Shown here: piece after piece, positions 53,028-64,000 of the stretch
Layout of the letters: each line of letters starts with the position of its first letter
Numbering within the stretch: position 1 is the stretch's first letter
Assembly: GCA_013387265.2 (NCBI GenBank)
Contig: JABFTP020000186.1
Coordinates: 33,546,605 to 33,610,604, forward strand
Length of the DNA: 64,000 nucleotides
Direction of reading: 5' to 3'
From: Cryptolaemus montrouzieri
Taxonomy: Eukaryota > Arthropoda > Insecta > Coleoptera > Coccinellidae
Notes under the pieces: model-generated
The model's database searches: none
What the model was told of the DNA's origin: nothing
Seen by the model: the letters and a program-made list of their open reading frames with translations, nothing else
Made by a program: the position numbers and the translations under genes

Positions 53028-54241
53028 TGATAATTAAAACTACGTTTGTGCTCGGATAATCTAACTTTGAAATTTCTGAAAGTACTACCAATATAAATTT
53101 TATTACAATCCCCGCAAGACAGTTTATAAACACCGGATTTATCAATTTTAGATTTGCATTTTCCGATATGTCGGCCTAAAGAATTATCAGTTCGGAATGC
53201 TATATTGAAATTATAATGCCAGAGGAATGATTTTAATTTCAGACTAGGATTACCAACATAAGTTAAGCTGTTGTATTTTTTGTTAGAACTTTTTATACTT
53301 GGAAATACTTCCTGGAAAAATAGAAAAATCATGTTTGCCGTTAATTTTAGTAATAGTTAAATCCAGAAAGTTAATGGAGTTTTCTGTTTCTATCTCTAAC
53401 ATGAATTTAATATTGTCGTGAATTTTGTTAATGAATGTTGTGAATGACTCTAATTGTCTGTTTGTGCCAGTGAAACAACAAATGACATCGTCGACATATC
53501 TAAACCAATAAATAAAGTGTTTGAATAACGGATGTTCTTGGATAGTTGGTAGTACTACATCCCATGACATAAGTTTAGCGTTCGGTGGTAGTATCGTGTG
53601 CTGAATTTAATTTATTAGGACTGAAGAGATTTTTATTGAGAATTTAGGTTCAAAATTAGCGTACTGTCGAATGATGTCTATGAGAAAGCGTGAAAGTTTT
53701 GCAGCTGGAGCTTGAAAATATGAAACTACTGGTCTGATGGAATACCCTGTTTTATGGAGTTTGACGAGGGAGTAAAGTTTTGGTGATTGCGGTTTGTCAA
53801 TGAAAAGTTTATATTTTTGGTTGGTAGGTATTATAGACTTTGCATACTCTAAAGCGTTTTTTACTATGGATTGAAATTTATTAGTTGGATCTTTATCAAT
53901 TTCTTCATAACAACCTGATTCAATGAAATTTCGGGTTTTCAATGAATAATCTGCTTTGTTTAAGGCTATGACTGTATGACCTTTGTCTGCTTTGGTGAAT
54001 CTTTAGATGCGGACTTAGATTTAGTGGACTTACAAGTTGTATTTTCGAATTTCTTAGGTTGAAAACTATTGAACTCTTTTTGAAGTAGTAACACTGAAGT
54101 GTTTTAGGTGTTTGGCTTGTGGTGAATAATTCAGGGCTATTTCGGTTTCAATTCACAGCAGATCGAAATGGAGACGAGCGTTATTGGACACTTAATTGTG
54201 TTTCAAGCCCTTTTCTAGAAGTGAAACTTGATCTTCAGAAA
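53028..54241 (-). pseudogene. Penelope-like element C, minus copy with internal deletions
   Basis: Minus strand. From 54241: SEDQVSLLEKGL (N-terminal part), then a frame 53942-53607 with NFIESGCYEEIDKDPTNKFQ, LYSLVKLHKTGYSIRPVVSY and AAKLSRFLIDIIRQ, the PLE RT region around the KxHK motif. Then MSWDVV joins directly to LPTIQEHPLFKHFIYW and RYVDDVICCF (frame 53570-53283), so RT blocks A and B are deleted while the catalytic YVDD remains. A second deletion after KHDFSIF removes most of the thumb and connector. The GIY-YIG part follows: SGVYKLSCGDCNKIYIGSTF and KVRLSEHKRSFNYH, then repeat R2. Inactive. It meets the next copy head-to-head at 54241. Confidence 0.9.
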
Positions 54242-54242
54242 A

Positions 54243-55236
54243 AAAAAGGTAGAAACAGAAAACTCCATTAACTTTCTGGATTCAGCTATTACTTAAATCA
54301 ACGGCAAACATGATTTTTCTATTTGTCATAAGCGATCGCATACAGATATCATTATTCACAGCTCATCTACACATCCTTATCCACATAAATTAGCAGCTTA
54401 CAATAGTATGGTACATAGACTCATTAATATCCCAATGTCACAAGATAATTTCATAAAAGAGCTAATTATAATTAAACAAAAAGCAGTCAATAACGGTTAC
54501 AGCCCAACTATGATTGGGAACATGATTTCACGCTAAAACTTTCAAAAGAAATCCAGGAAGTATTTCCAAGTATAAAAAGTTCTAACACAAAATATAACAG
54601 TTTAACTTATATTGGTAATCCTAGTCTAAAATTAAAATCATTTCTCTCGCATTATAATTTCAATATAGCATTCCGAACTGATAATTCTTTAGACGGACAT
54701 ATCAAAAACTGCAAATCTAAAATTGATAAAAGTAATAAATCTGGTGTTAAAAGACTGTCTTGCGGAGATTGTAATAAAATTTATATTGGTAGAACTTTCA
54801 GAAATTTCAAAGTTAGATTATCAGAGCACAAACGTAGTTTTAATTATCATGAATCAGATTCCTATTATTCTAGTCACTTACTCGAAGAAAACCATAACTT
54901 TAATGATAATTTCAAAATTTTACACAATGAAAATAACAGACAAAAACTCAATCTATTGGAAATTTTAGAGATCACCAAAGAAAAGAATTCTGGTAGGTTA
55001 CTTAATAGTCAATTTGATCTAAATCCTTCTCCTCCACTCAATCTTTTCAATTCATAAAGTAAGCAACTCCGATGGGTTTTCCAACATACCTCTTGTACCT
55101 ATTGTAAAACTAAGTAGGAAATAAGACTAATATATGTATATGGAATAACTCTGTTCGTTAGTTTTTATCTATCTGATGAAGCCACAGTGTGGTGAAACTG
55201 GTCATAGTTTTGTTAATACAGTGAAAATCTAAATAC
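54243..55236 (+). pseudogene. Penelope-like element C, 5'-truncated plus copy
   Basis: Begins after an A-run in RT sequence (VETENSINFLDSAIT) downstream of where YVDD would be. It continues through degraded connector sequence (stops at several points), SLTYIGNPSLKLKSFLSHYN (the region equivalent to LPYVGG), and the endonuclease SGVKRLSCGDCNKIYIGRTF with KVRLSEHKRSFNYH, where GVY has changed to GVK. The C-terminus KNSGRLLNSQFDLNPS ends at a TAA near 55056. The untranslated 3' part holds a hammerhead-like motif and the start of the 85-bp repeats. It lies in tandem with the following, longer copy, as terminal-repeat parts of PLEs often do. Confidence 0.88.
55150..55220 (+). ncRNA. Hammerhead-ribozyme-like motif, PLE-C left repeat
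   Basis: Conserved core boxes are in the right order: CTGATGA (55173-55179), GAAA (55194-55197) and the cleavage triplet GTC (55201-55203). Stem II is formed by CCAC (55182-55185) with GTGG (55189-55192), loop AGT; A or G next to it may pair with T55193. Stem III would be AC/GT with a 2-base loop. Stem I is CTAT (55169-55172) with ATAG (55204-55207), and farther out CTGT (55151-55154) can pair with ACAG (55218-55221). This is a type I layout with a very short stem III, as known for PLE-borne hammerheads. One extra base between CTGATGA and stem II leaves activity uncertain. Confidence 0.72.
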
Positions 55237-55405
55237 TTTAGTTTTATTTCATTGAAAATATGTATACCGATTTTCATCAAGTAACGACCTCCTCAATCAA
55301 ATTATTGAAAGAAGCTGAGATTTTAGTTTTATTTCATGGAAAATATGTATACCGATTTTCATCAAGTAACGACCTCCCCAATCAAATTATTAAAAGAAGC
55401 TGAGA
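55237..55405 (+). repeat. Two tandem 85-bp units at the PLE-C start
   Basis: TTTAGTTTTATTTCATTGAA... from 55237 repeats from 55322 with about five differences, and a third, truncated unit occurs at 58046-58116, at the right end of the longer PLE-C copy. These units therefore belong to the terminal repeats (pLTR) of the element and lie just after the ribozyme motif. Confidence 0.9.
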
Positions 55406-57296
55406 CAAGCTTTGGTCATTTGGTATTTCAAGCTAATTCTGTGCGACCAACACACAGAATATCTGGTTCCTATCTAGTTGTTTGAAGAACGAAGTATTTC
55501 CGAAATATATAAAACTGAAGACCCATACTTACAGCCCCGCAGCCCAAAATGGTGTACTACAAGGCAAAAAAAATGGTTGAAGTTAGACATTAAGTTTCAA
55601 TACAGCCAACGAGACAACTACAACATCTTTTTAAAGGTAATCCATTCGGAGTTGCTTCATAGATTGCTTTCAGTAGAATTTGACATTTTAGATTCCGGAA
55701 AAAGATTCATAGTTCATCAATTAATTCACAAAAAGTAAAAAATTCAGTTGCGAAAATTAAATAAATTATTGAGTAATAAACCTGAATCTTCAAAAATCAA
55801 GTCCAAATTTTCCGATCACTAATTCTATGATAGGTTCAGTAATCTTTCAGATGCTAGTTTTTCCGAAGATGAAGCTTCACTTCGAGAAAAGGGTTTTGAA
55901 CACAATTTAGAGTCAAATAACGCTCGTCTCCATTTCGATCTTCTAGGAATTGAAACCGAAATAGCCCTTAATTATTCACCACAAGCCAAACACCTTAAAC
56001 ACTCTTCAGCGTTACTACTTCAAAAAGAAATCAATAGTTTTCAACCTAAGAAATTCGAAAATACATCTAAGTCCACTAAATCTAAGTCCGCATCTGAAGA
56101 TATTATATTCACCAAAGCAGACAAAGGTCATACAGTCATAGCCTTAAATAAAGCAGTTTATTTATTGAAAACCCAAAATTTCATTGAATCAGGTTGTTAT
56201 GAAGAAATTGATAAAGATCCAACTGATAAATTTCAATCCATAGTAAAAACGCTTCAGAGTATGCCAGGTCTATAATACCTACCAACCAAAAATATAAACT
56301 TATGTCATGGGATGTAGTAAATCTCTTTCCTAGTGTTACACCTAGTGATACAGTGAAACTCATCAAGAACGCCCTTCAAATTAATAAAGTCAATCGGATA
56401 ATTCAATCAGAAATTTTACACCTTTTAGAAATTTGTTCAGAACAAAATTATTTTAACCTCAATGGAGTATTATATGATAGTAAACAAGGTTTAATCATGG
56501 GTAATCCTCTGAGCCCTCTGCTCGCTGAAATTTTCATGAATAGTATTGAAAAAACTATCCAAGAACATCCGTTATTCAAACACTTTATTTATTGGTTTAG
56601 ATATGTCGACGATATCATTTGTTGTTTCACTGGCACAAACAGACAATTAGAGTCATTCATTAACAAAATTCATGAAAATATTAAATTCACGTTAGAGATA
56701 GAAACAGAAAACTCCATTAACTTTCTGGATTTAACTTTAACTAAAATTAATGGCAAACATGATTTTCCTATTTTTCATAAGACATCGCATACAGATATTA
56801 CTATTCACAGCTCATCTACACATCCTTATCCACATAAATTAGCAGCTTACAATAGTATGGTACATAGACTCATTAATATCCCAATGTCACAAAATAATTT
56901 CATAAAAGAGTTAAATATAATTAAACAAATAGCAGTCAATAACGGTTACAGTCCAACTATGATTGAGAACATGATTTCAAGCAAAAACTTTCAAAAAGCA
57001 ATCCAGGAGGTATTTCCAAGTATAAAAAGTTCTAACACAAAATACAACAGCTTAACTTATATTGGTAATCCTAGTCTGAAATTAAAATCATTCCTCTCGC
57101 ATTATAATTTCAATATAGCATTTCGAACTGATAATTCTTTAGGCCAACATATCAGAAGATGCAAATCTAAAATTGATAAGAGTAATAAATCCGGTGTTTA
57201 TAAACTGTCTTGCGGGGATTGTAATAAAATTTATATTGGTAGTACTTTCAGAAATTTCAAAGTTAGATTATCCGAGCACAAACGTAGTTTTTTTTT

Positions 57297-57652
57297 CACA
57301 ACCAACCTAGTCGATTTTGTTTTTTCGGCATAAGCATAAAAGGATATCGTGTTTATGATCTAAGAGAAAACACTGCAACTGTTGAGAGAAATGTTATAGT
57401 AATGCAACATATACAGAACTTGAAGGAAAAGTGTGATGATGAGACTCTGAAAGACTGAAGCTATGAACCAAATACTACTGAGTCTGAGTTCGTAGCAAAT
57501 AGTTTTTTAGATGTATTGAATTAATCTGATACATAACAATGAATGTAAGTTAATCAAAAGAAATTGAAGTCATTACATTGGAATGAAGCTTGGGATATTG
57601 CATATGATTTGTCAATATTGAGGTGCATATGAATGTTAAATAATAAAATAAT
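57297..57652 (+). repeat. Dispersed repeat R2 inserted in the PLE-C endonuclease
   Basis: Begins CACAACCAACCTAG and ends TAAATAATAAAATAA before PLE sequence resumes with TTAATTATCA. The same TTAATTATCA precedes R2 in the minus copy at 53028, so it is a candidate 10-base target duplication. The protein-like frame (GYRVYDLRENTATVERN) and the acceptor-like TTGTTTTTTCGG are present, but the AG is mutated to GG here. Close to the copy at 52.5-53.0 kb, more distant from the one at 50.1-50.6 kb. Confidence 0.88.
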
Positions 57653-57961
57653 TTAATTATCATAAATCAGATTCCTATTATTCTAATCACTTACTCGAAG
57701 GAAGCCATAACTTTAATGATAATTTCAAAATTTTACACAAAAAATAACAGACAAAAACTCAATTTATTGGAAATTTTAGAGATCAACAAAGAAAAGAATT
57801 CAGGTAGGTTACTTAATAGTCAATTTGATCTAAATCCTTCTTCTTCACTCAATCTTGTCCATTCAAGTAAGCAACTCCGATGGGTTTTCCAACATACCTC
57901 TTGTACCTATTGTAATTTTAAGTAGCAAATAAGACTAATATATGTATATGGAATAACTCTG

Positions 57962-58035
57962 TTCATTAGTTTGTATGTATCTGATGAAGCCACAGTGTGG
58001 TGAAACTGGTCATAGTTTTGTTAATATAATGAAAA
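57962..58035 (+). ncRNA. Hammerhead-ribozyme-like motif, PLE-C right repeat
   Basis: Second copy of the motif: CTGATGA at 57981-57987, stem II CCAC/GTGG with loop AGT, GAAA at 58002-58005 and GTC at 58009-58011. The core is identical to the 55.17-kb copy. Stem I is weaker: GTAT before the core against ATAG after it gives three pairs and one mismatch. The two motifs bracket the longest PLE-C copy, the placement expected for terminal-repeat ribozymes that process a tandem transcript. Confidence 0.7.
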
Positions 58036-58416
58036 TCTAAATACTTTAGTTTTATTTCATTGAAAATATGTATATCGATTCTCATCAAGTAACGACCTCC
58101 TCAATCAAATTATTTAAGCCAGCATTCAATCCAAAATACCAAATTATCCGATTCATTTTCTCTCATCAATATCATGTTCAAAATGCAAAAAGCTTCGTGT
58201 ATCTGAATCCGGAGAGTTCAGTGGCTATTAGATGTTTTCCGATGACATGTCATGAATCTTGATGAAATTGGCCTCTTTCGAAAACTGCTTCTCTTGATTA
58301 TTTCATAACATGAAAATAATTCTTTTTGGTGGCCTTATAAACCCCTAAATTACAAAATACTGTTGTAATCCATTGCGATATTATGGCTCTTCGTTCATTC
58401 AATCTATTATAGGTTT

Positions 58417-58532
58417 GTTCCAACTACATATTTTAGGACGCTCTCTGGACGGAATCATTTGAACTAGACTAATGCGCGGGCTAGAAGCTCACAGCGTTCT
58501 GAAATGATACCGAATTTTTTCTCAGTTGGAAC
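58417..58532. repeat. Miniature inverted-repeat unit A (116 bp)
   Basis: Starts GTTCCAACT and ends AGTTGGAAC, a perfect 9-base inverted end. It contains TTTTAGGACGCTC, shared in inverse orientation with unit B at 58.9 kb. Confidence 0.6.
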
Positions 58533-58907
58533 CTTTTCAGAATATGTTAAATGCTCATCGTGATTGCCAACTATTCAGTTTCTATTTTTCGTGACTGCCA
58601 TCTTTTACCTTACTCTTCAGTCTTTAATTCGATCGATTTTCACTTTCCAATTGTTTCTATTTGGTTATTATTCATGTATCAACTGATGTTAACCCAGAGT
58701 TTGCGCATTAAAAGAAAATACGTGATTATCCATTTTTCCACAATGTAGAGAAGCCACAAAATAAAATATATGAATGAAAATAATAATACTCCCAAAATTA
58801 ACTGCAAATTAATAAACCCTAACATTTCGTTGCATACAAAGAATAACACAGTGAAGACCAATTAATTTCTATAATAATATGCTAGAAATAAAAAATGAAT
58901 TCCGAAA

Positions 58908-58981
58908 GTTCCAACTCTCGGGCGAGTACTGAAATTACTGTTCCGGGAGCGTCCTAAAACGATCCGAAAATGAGTTGGAAC
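58908..58981. repeat. Miniature inverted-repeat unit B (74 bp)
   Basis: Has the same GTTCCAACT...AGTTGGAAC ends as unit A. Its minus strand carries TTTTAGGACGCTC, then CCGGAAC. It may be an internally different member of the same small family. Confidence 0.6.
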
Positions 58982-61900
58982 ACAAGAGAGGAACGAAACG
59001 GTAATCGTTACAATTGCAACGCTTGCGCTTGCAGTCAAATTCGTTTGCGTGGTACCGTTCTCGAACGGTCTGAGCTCAGTTGGAAAAATCCTTATATGTT
59101 CGGAGGAGTTGGGTTGCATTTATCTTTGACTAACATACCTTTTTCGATGTCAACAGGCACTCTTTTTCAGCCTGAAATTCGATTCTTCGAGCTTTGCCAT
59201 GACCCTCCAAGTCAAATTGATTAGTTATAATGGCTTCAATACATCCAGATAAGCTGTTAGTTTCGTTTATAATTCTCATGTGATTAATTCATGGCTTTCT
59301 CTTCAATTTTGGAGATCATATTTTCTAGATATCAGCAGCCACCCACTCTGTTCCTCATTCTTGAAGAACTCACGAGCATTTCTAAACAAAGTTTTTCAAG
59401 CATTGATTAAATTTTGAGACTACTATTAACTTCTTAATATAATATCGATTTAATTTTTCAAACAAAAAAATTAAAATATATAGTCATGGGGACAAAGTAG
59501 CGCAGTTTTTATTTCGTAATTATAAAATCACTGTTTTCGTCTGAAATGAAAAAAAGGTATTCATTTGAAGGCTTTATTATTTTAACAATTATATAATAAC
59601 AGATCAAATTCACTTGTAATCTTAATATAATAAAACTTAATCAGAAAGCGTACATTGTCCCCAATATCGACGTTTCAATGAGAGAGACCAACCTGAATAA
59701 CTCGACTGATTTGATTTTACTGCAAATTTTGTGAAACAGGTCTATTTTTGATTGAAGAGGAACATTTTTGATACACGTTTCATTCTCTTCTTCCCTGAGG
59801 GTTGTGTGATGTCTCTTTGCAAAGATGATTCTATTATCTATAAGAGAATTATATAATATCTAGAATAACATATGGCGAATTGAAATCAAGAATTGTTTCA
59901 AAAAATTCCAAGTTATTATCAATCCGTCCGATCCCCGTTTGAGGAAAACACTTGATCAATATCAATTCTGTTGGTTTAGAAAAATTTTTCTCTCTCTAAT
60001 GAGAGATATAACAAATATATCAAACAAGAAGAATCGACCAGCTGAGTGGTTCCTTTTCAATGGAACGAACTGTATAAAAGTACCTGTACAACTTTATGGG
60101 CACACTTGACCCAACTTGCTTTGGAAACAACAAATACTAATTACCGCAACATGAATATAAAAGTATTTCAATTGAAAATTGAAAAAAAATTGTAAGATAT
60201 GTTACTAAAATGTTCACTTACCAATTTTACTAAAACTGCACTAGCTTTCCAGTCAAGTCACCAGTGTCATAGTGACTACTGAAAGCAGTCGGTTGTCGAA
60301 AATTAACTGTAGTGCAATTTTATAAATAAGTCTGCACACACCTACTCTCTGCACTGACGTGCCTCACATGACTCTACAGATGTAGATATAAACAAAGCAG
60401 CAGAACATTGGCTCACCTCAAGGTACGACATTAATATTATATAGTAATAATAACAATGAATGAAAATTATATATGAATCTAACCAAAATAAAGATATACA
60501 ATAACGTAATTCGGAGTGTCCCACAACGTTCTTTTTTGAGCTATTTGAAAATGGTGATGATTTATTTGATGATAATAAGAAATTTAAACTATGTATTATA
60601 CTTTCATTTCAAATTTCTTATTATCATCATGATTAACTATCACGTAGTAACGGCGGAATCAATTAACTATTTGATTTATAAGACAAACGAGTATATTCTT
60701 CGTTTATTCATGTTTATATGCTGGAGGTAAAGTTTAATGAATATTGTTCAAATTAGGATAGTGAAATCTTTTGCGAAAGGTTCTGACACTGCTGTACATT
60801 GAACGAGTTATTATTTAACTTCACTGATGTATTCATTCTAACTAAGGAAAATGCGGTTTTCCTATGCTCTCTTCTCGCATTTATTTCCGTATCCTCCACA
60901 TGATTCGCATCATCTGATATTAGATTATCCTGAAATAATTGAATGAGTTGCTTTATTTTCTCATCTCATTCAACAAGCAGGGAAGAGAGCTGCATCTACC
61001 GGAAATCCCAACGTTGTTCAATGTACGCTAAGCCCTATAAATATATTCCATACAAATTCCCTTGCACCTAACCGGGACTTCATCTGCGGTGAATCTAAAA
61101 CATATTTGCATGTGCTTATTCGGCGAGAGAAATATGGTTTTTTAACTTGCACATTACGTTTATAGATGTCACGTCCTCGATGTTGAAACAACTACCAACT
61201 TTCAAAAAAAAAAAATTATTTTTTCCAAGAAGAATGTTGTACAAGTACAATTACTTTCGTCTATTTGATTCGTACTCATAAAGAATCCTCATACGATCAC
61301 TCTGATTTTTATATGTCCTTCGAATACATTATCCCTAGGAATCTATGGAGATATCGATGCATCAATTACTTACATCAAAAACTTTGAAATTGTACGAAAT
61401 GCCTTCATACCAACGCAGTAAGATGATATGAATTTATGGTACATATTCCGATACGAGCCTATTATTACTACCATTATTAACTTTAAACCTCTAGCCCGAA
61501 GATATATTCAACTTATCTGTACCCTGCATAAGATGAAATCTCTATGTCATATAGAAGAACGACACTCTTCTCAACAATACAACAGTAATTACGCATGTAA
61601 AGATGGAAAATTCGTCTAATTTATCGAGGTAGTCCTAATTCCTGTCTTGAATCATATTTGCGACTATTTTATCAAATAGCACCTTCCGCTTTTTCCACAT
61701 CTTCTATTGCCAACATCTAAATCCCTCTTTTCGACTTCTATTTCTAAATCCATGATATGAAAGTAGGTTTATAAACCGCATTGGATGTCTTTTTTTTTGC
61801 TTGTGTTGATTTATGTCTTCCTCTAGAGAAGCTTATACTTAGATATCTGTACACTTCATCTGTTGTCTTCAATATCTCATCAATATCTTCTTTCTTCTTG

Positions 61901-64000
61901 TGACACCTATACGTTTCTTTCTCATATACGTTTGGATGTCATTTAAACATTAAATATCTAGATTATGTTGTAGATTATTTCTTCTATTCTTCTATATATG
62001 CTCTAAATCATCCCAATATTCTATTTCAATTTTTCTCAGCATTATGAATTTCCTCTGAAGTTTCTGCTGGGTTGAAGATACTTCACCGACGATTTCATCC
62101 GTTGTCATTATGAAAAGGACACAAAACGCTCTTCTGCCTCAGTCCCTGTTGGCTTATTCCTATTAATGTTGAGTAGTCGAAAGTTCTGGTCAACACCAAA
62201 AATTACAACATAAGTACAAAAATTGGAAAAACTGAAAGTTCAATTGCATTTTATCTGCAGGTTTTCTCGCTGAGAAATTGGAAGTCTCCAGGAATTGAAA
62301 CAGTTCTGGTCCAGAAACGTAGTACTATATTTGAGGTTAGCTTCAAGATCAACTGAAAACGTGAAGGTTGTTTCTTTATGAATCAGCTTCATAAACTCAG
62401 TCTCTTCCACAATAGACTCAACCAAAACTGCAGGAAGTCATCCCCTTTCAAATTGAATATCTGTCTCCTCGAAAAATTATCTCCTCCAAAATTTATCTTC
62501 ACTACACTTCAGGTAATTCTATTACTTCTAAAAAGCTGAAAGAATTCAAGGGAATCATATCTTAAACAAAATAGATGTCTTCTATTGATTGATCCAAACC
62601 CCTTGAAATTAAACAAAATCAAAGCGAAACAATCCATCGAACGATACAATTCTGATAGGGATCAATAACAAAGATCTGTTATTGTGGTTTGTTTAGATAT
62701 CGAAATTGAAACGGAGATATCAAGGTACATCGAATCAGAATTAGATGACGTTGCAGACACGTGTGAATGAAATTTGATGAGGAAACCGTGAAATTTTTAG
62801 AATAATGAGAAACGGGATTCCTGAAATTCTATATGAACAAGAAAATCAAGAGGATAAAGCGTTTGTAATTTGTAAAATGAAAAGAGAGAAATCTCAGAAA
62901 AATTAACACTTTAGGTAAGGATTCGAGCTTCACTTATGGATCTGAAACGAAATAAATTAGGTAAAGAGCAGATCTAACGTGAAATACTTTCCCTGCATAA
63001 TCCGAAGGAATACACCGGCTTATTTTCAGAAAATACTGCACCTCAATAATGAAACCTTCTCAACTGATATCTGAAACTTTTTAAGAAATCAACTCGATGA
63101 CAAATCAAGATGAATAGGCCAGAATATTGAAAATTTGCGGATAAGAATAAAATTGCAATGGGTGCATATAATACGATGAGAATCACGGAAATATAATCCA
63201 CCGTGATCGAATTGATCTTACGAAAGTCATGGCCTGAACCAATATTAATCATACACGCCAGACATATACTCATACTTCAATAGAAGCGATTTTTTTCCTG
63301 TAGAACATGGTAAGACATTTGGAACGCTACAAGAACACTGTTACCGCGGTTTTAACCTCTTGTTCATCATTGGACTGCATGAAACTAAGTATGAAGTGCC
63401 GTGGTATTCATGAATGGGACGTTCTTGAATTTTAAAGACCAGATAGTTGCTATACAAATTATAACCTATTGAGAGAAATTATTTGAATATATCAAAGATT
63501 TGAGATTTACATAGTACAGTCTTGTCATTAATCATTTGTAAGTGCTCTTTGAAAATAGATTTGAAAAAATCAATTAATTCTAGGTACACCGATACTGGAA
63601 CAATAGTGAACATTTTTTATGTAGTGGTTTGCCAATGTTGAATCTTATTTATTTTTAATGATAAAAGTATGATGTTCTTTATATCTAAATTTGAATGAAG
63701 GACCAGTTTGACGTCTGTTAATTTAAAACACATGTTAATCCTTTGATAGAGTGCGAAGTTATATATTGTATCACAATTTCCGAAAATGCAATATTAATTA
63801 CTGATTGAACTTATTCGATAGTGAATACATACCTCAAAAGATATAGGTATAGTCTAGTGGTCCTGCGAAGGGATTAACACCTAACCTCTTTCTAGCAGAC
63901 AAATTTATGTCTATCAAAGGAAACAAAATATTGAATTCGAACTTGCCATTTGAAATCTCTTTTTTGGCACAGATACGATGATTTCTGTTCTTCATGACAA
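58982..64000. other. Non-coding stretch, nothing recognised
   Basis: About 5 kb of AT-rich sequence with only short frames on either strand. Pyrimidine-rich tracts occur on the + strand around 61680-62060. No transposon motif, RNA gene or long repeat was seen. Confidence 0.5.

Larger units (their letters stand above)
55406..58116 (+). pseudogene. Penelope-like element C, longest plus copy (RT and GIY-YIG)
   Basis: Flanked on both sides by terminal-repeat sequence. The N-terminal part starts at 55478 (MFEERSISEIYK...), with stops at 55736 and 55820, and continues NFIESGCYEEIDKDPTDKFQ (to about 56245). A deletion removes the KxHK region kept by the minus copy. The frame 56302-57333 (343 codons) holds SWDVVNLFPSVTP (RT block A), QGLIMGNPLSPLLAEIFM (block B), WFRYVDDIICCF (block C, catalytic Asp pair), NFLDLTLTKING, SLTYIGNPSLKLKSFL, and the endonuclease SGVYKLSCGDCNKIYIGSTF with KVRLSEHKRSF. 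There it is cut by repeat R2 (57297-57652); the rest of the C-terminus resumes at 57653. PLEs would use the nuclease to nick and the RT to copy. This copy is inactive. Confidence 0.92.

Noticed and set aside
52868..53332. A genuine fusion of GIY-YIG nuclease with a new C-terminal domain
   Set aside because: The join is where repeat R2 entered the PLE, and the plus copy shows PLE sequence resuming after R2; the open frame is accidental.
55173..58011. The CTGATGA...GAAAC match as chance similarity
   Set aside because: Rejected as an explanation because stem II and the GTC site are also present and the element type is known to carry hammerheads; activity is still unproven.

Overview
This 64-kb window is AT-rich eukaryotic intergenic DNA, almost certainly from an insect or another arthropod. 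The evidence is the mix of transposable elements: several Jockey-like LINEs, an R2-like LINE with a restriction-type endonuclease, three Penelope-like element (PLE) families, a BED-finger hAT, a Tc1 element with TA target duplication, and a tRNA-derived SINE, plus long (TA)n microsatellites. I see no bacterial operons, no CRISPR array, no convincing functional tRNA or rRNA gene and no host protein gene I would defend. The species cannot be named from the sequence alone.

Layout. 1-3.6 kb: no recognisable gene. 3.6-5.8 kb: decayed LINE on the + strand. 6.6-6.9 kb: diverged tandem repeat. 8.1-10.6 kb: two (TA)n arrays and dispersed repeat R1. 11-12 kb: hairpin and a minus-strand LINE fragment. 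12-16.8 kb: mostly unassigned. 16.85-20.4 kb: LINE fragment followed by a long LINE copy (ORF1 tail, endonuclease, RT, 3' tail) split by a (TA)n array. 21.8-24.8 kb: hairpin, unknown repeat module, minus-strand hAT pseudogene. 25.6-27.1 kb: LINE ORF1 cut by R1. 27.1-31 kb: large inverted repeat containing two head-to-head PLE copies (family A) and two inverted copies of the start of a LINE. 30.5-33.5 kb: rest of that LINE. 33.5-34.7 kb: R2-like LINE 3' half, minus strand. 36.1-37.5 kb: PLE family B, (TA)n and a SINE. 37.5-38.8 kb: element with about 290-bp terminal inverted repeats. 39.2-42 kb: (TA)n arrays, hairpin, unknown module, transposase relic. 44.3-45.8 kb: complete but broken Tc1 element with TIRs. 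47.4-49.1 kb: transposase relic and a small MITE. 49.5-50 kb: LINE fragment with the beginning of an RNase H. 50-58.1 kb: repeat R2 and three PLE copies (family C), two of them ending in hammerhead-ribozyme-like sequences. 58.4-59 kb: two miniature inverted-repeat elements. 59-64 kb: nothing recognised.

The notable parts are the PLE clusters. Family C carries two hammerhead-like motifs in its terminal repeats. Families A and C both show a head-to-head pair of copies. Family A sits in a palindrome whose LINE flanks share the same nonsense codons. Two PLE 3' ends run straight into (TA)n. All coding elements here appear inactive: each has frameshifts, stops, deletions or altered catalytic residues. 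They do not form a working pathway; the window is a nested graveyard of elements.
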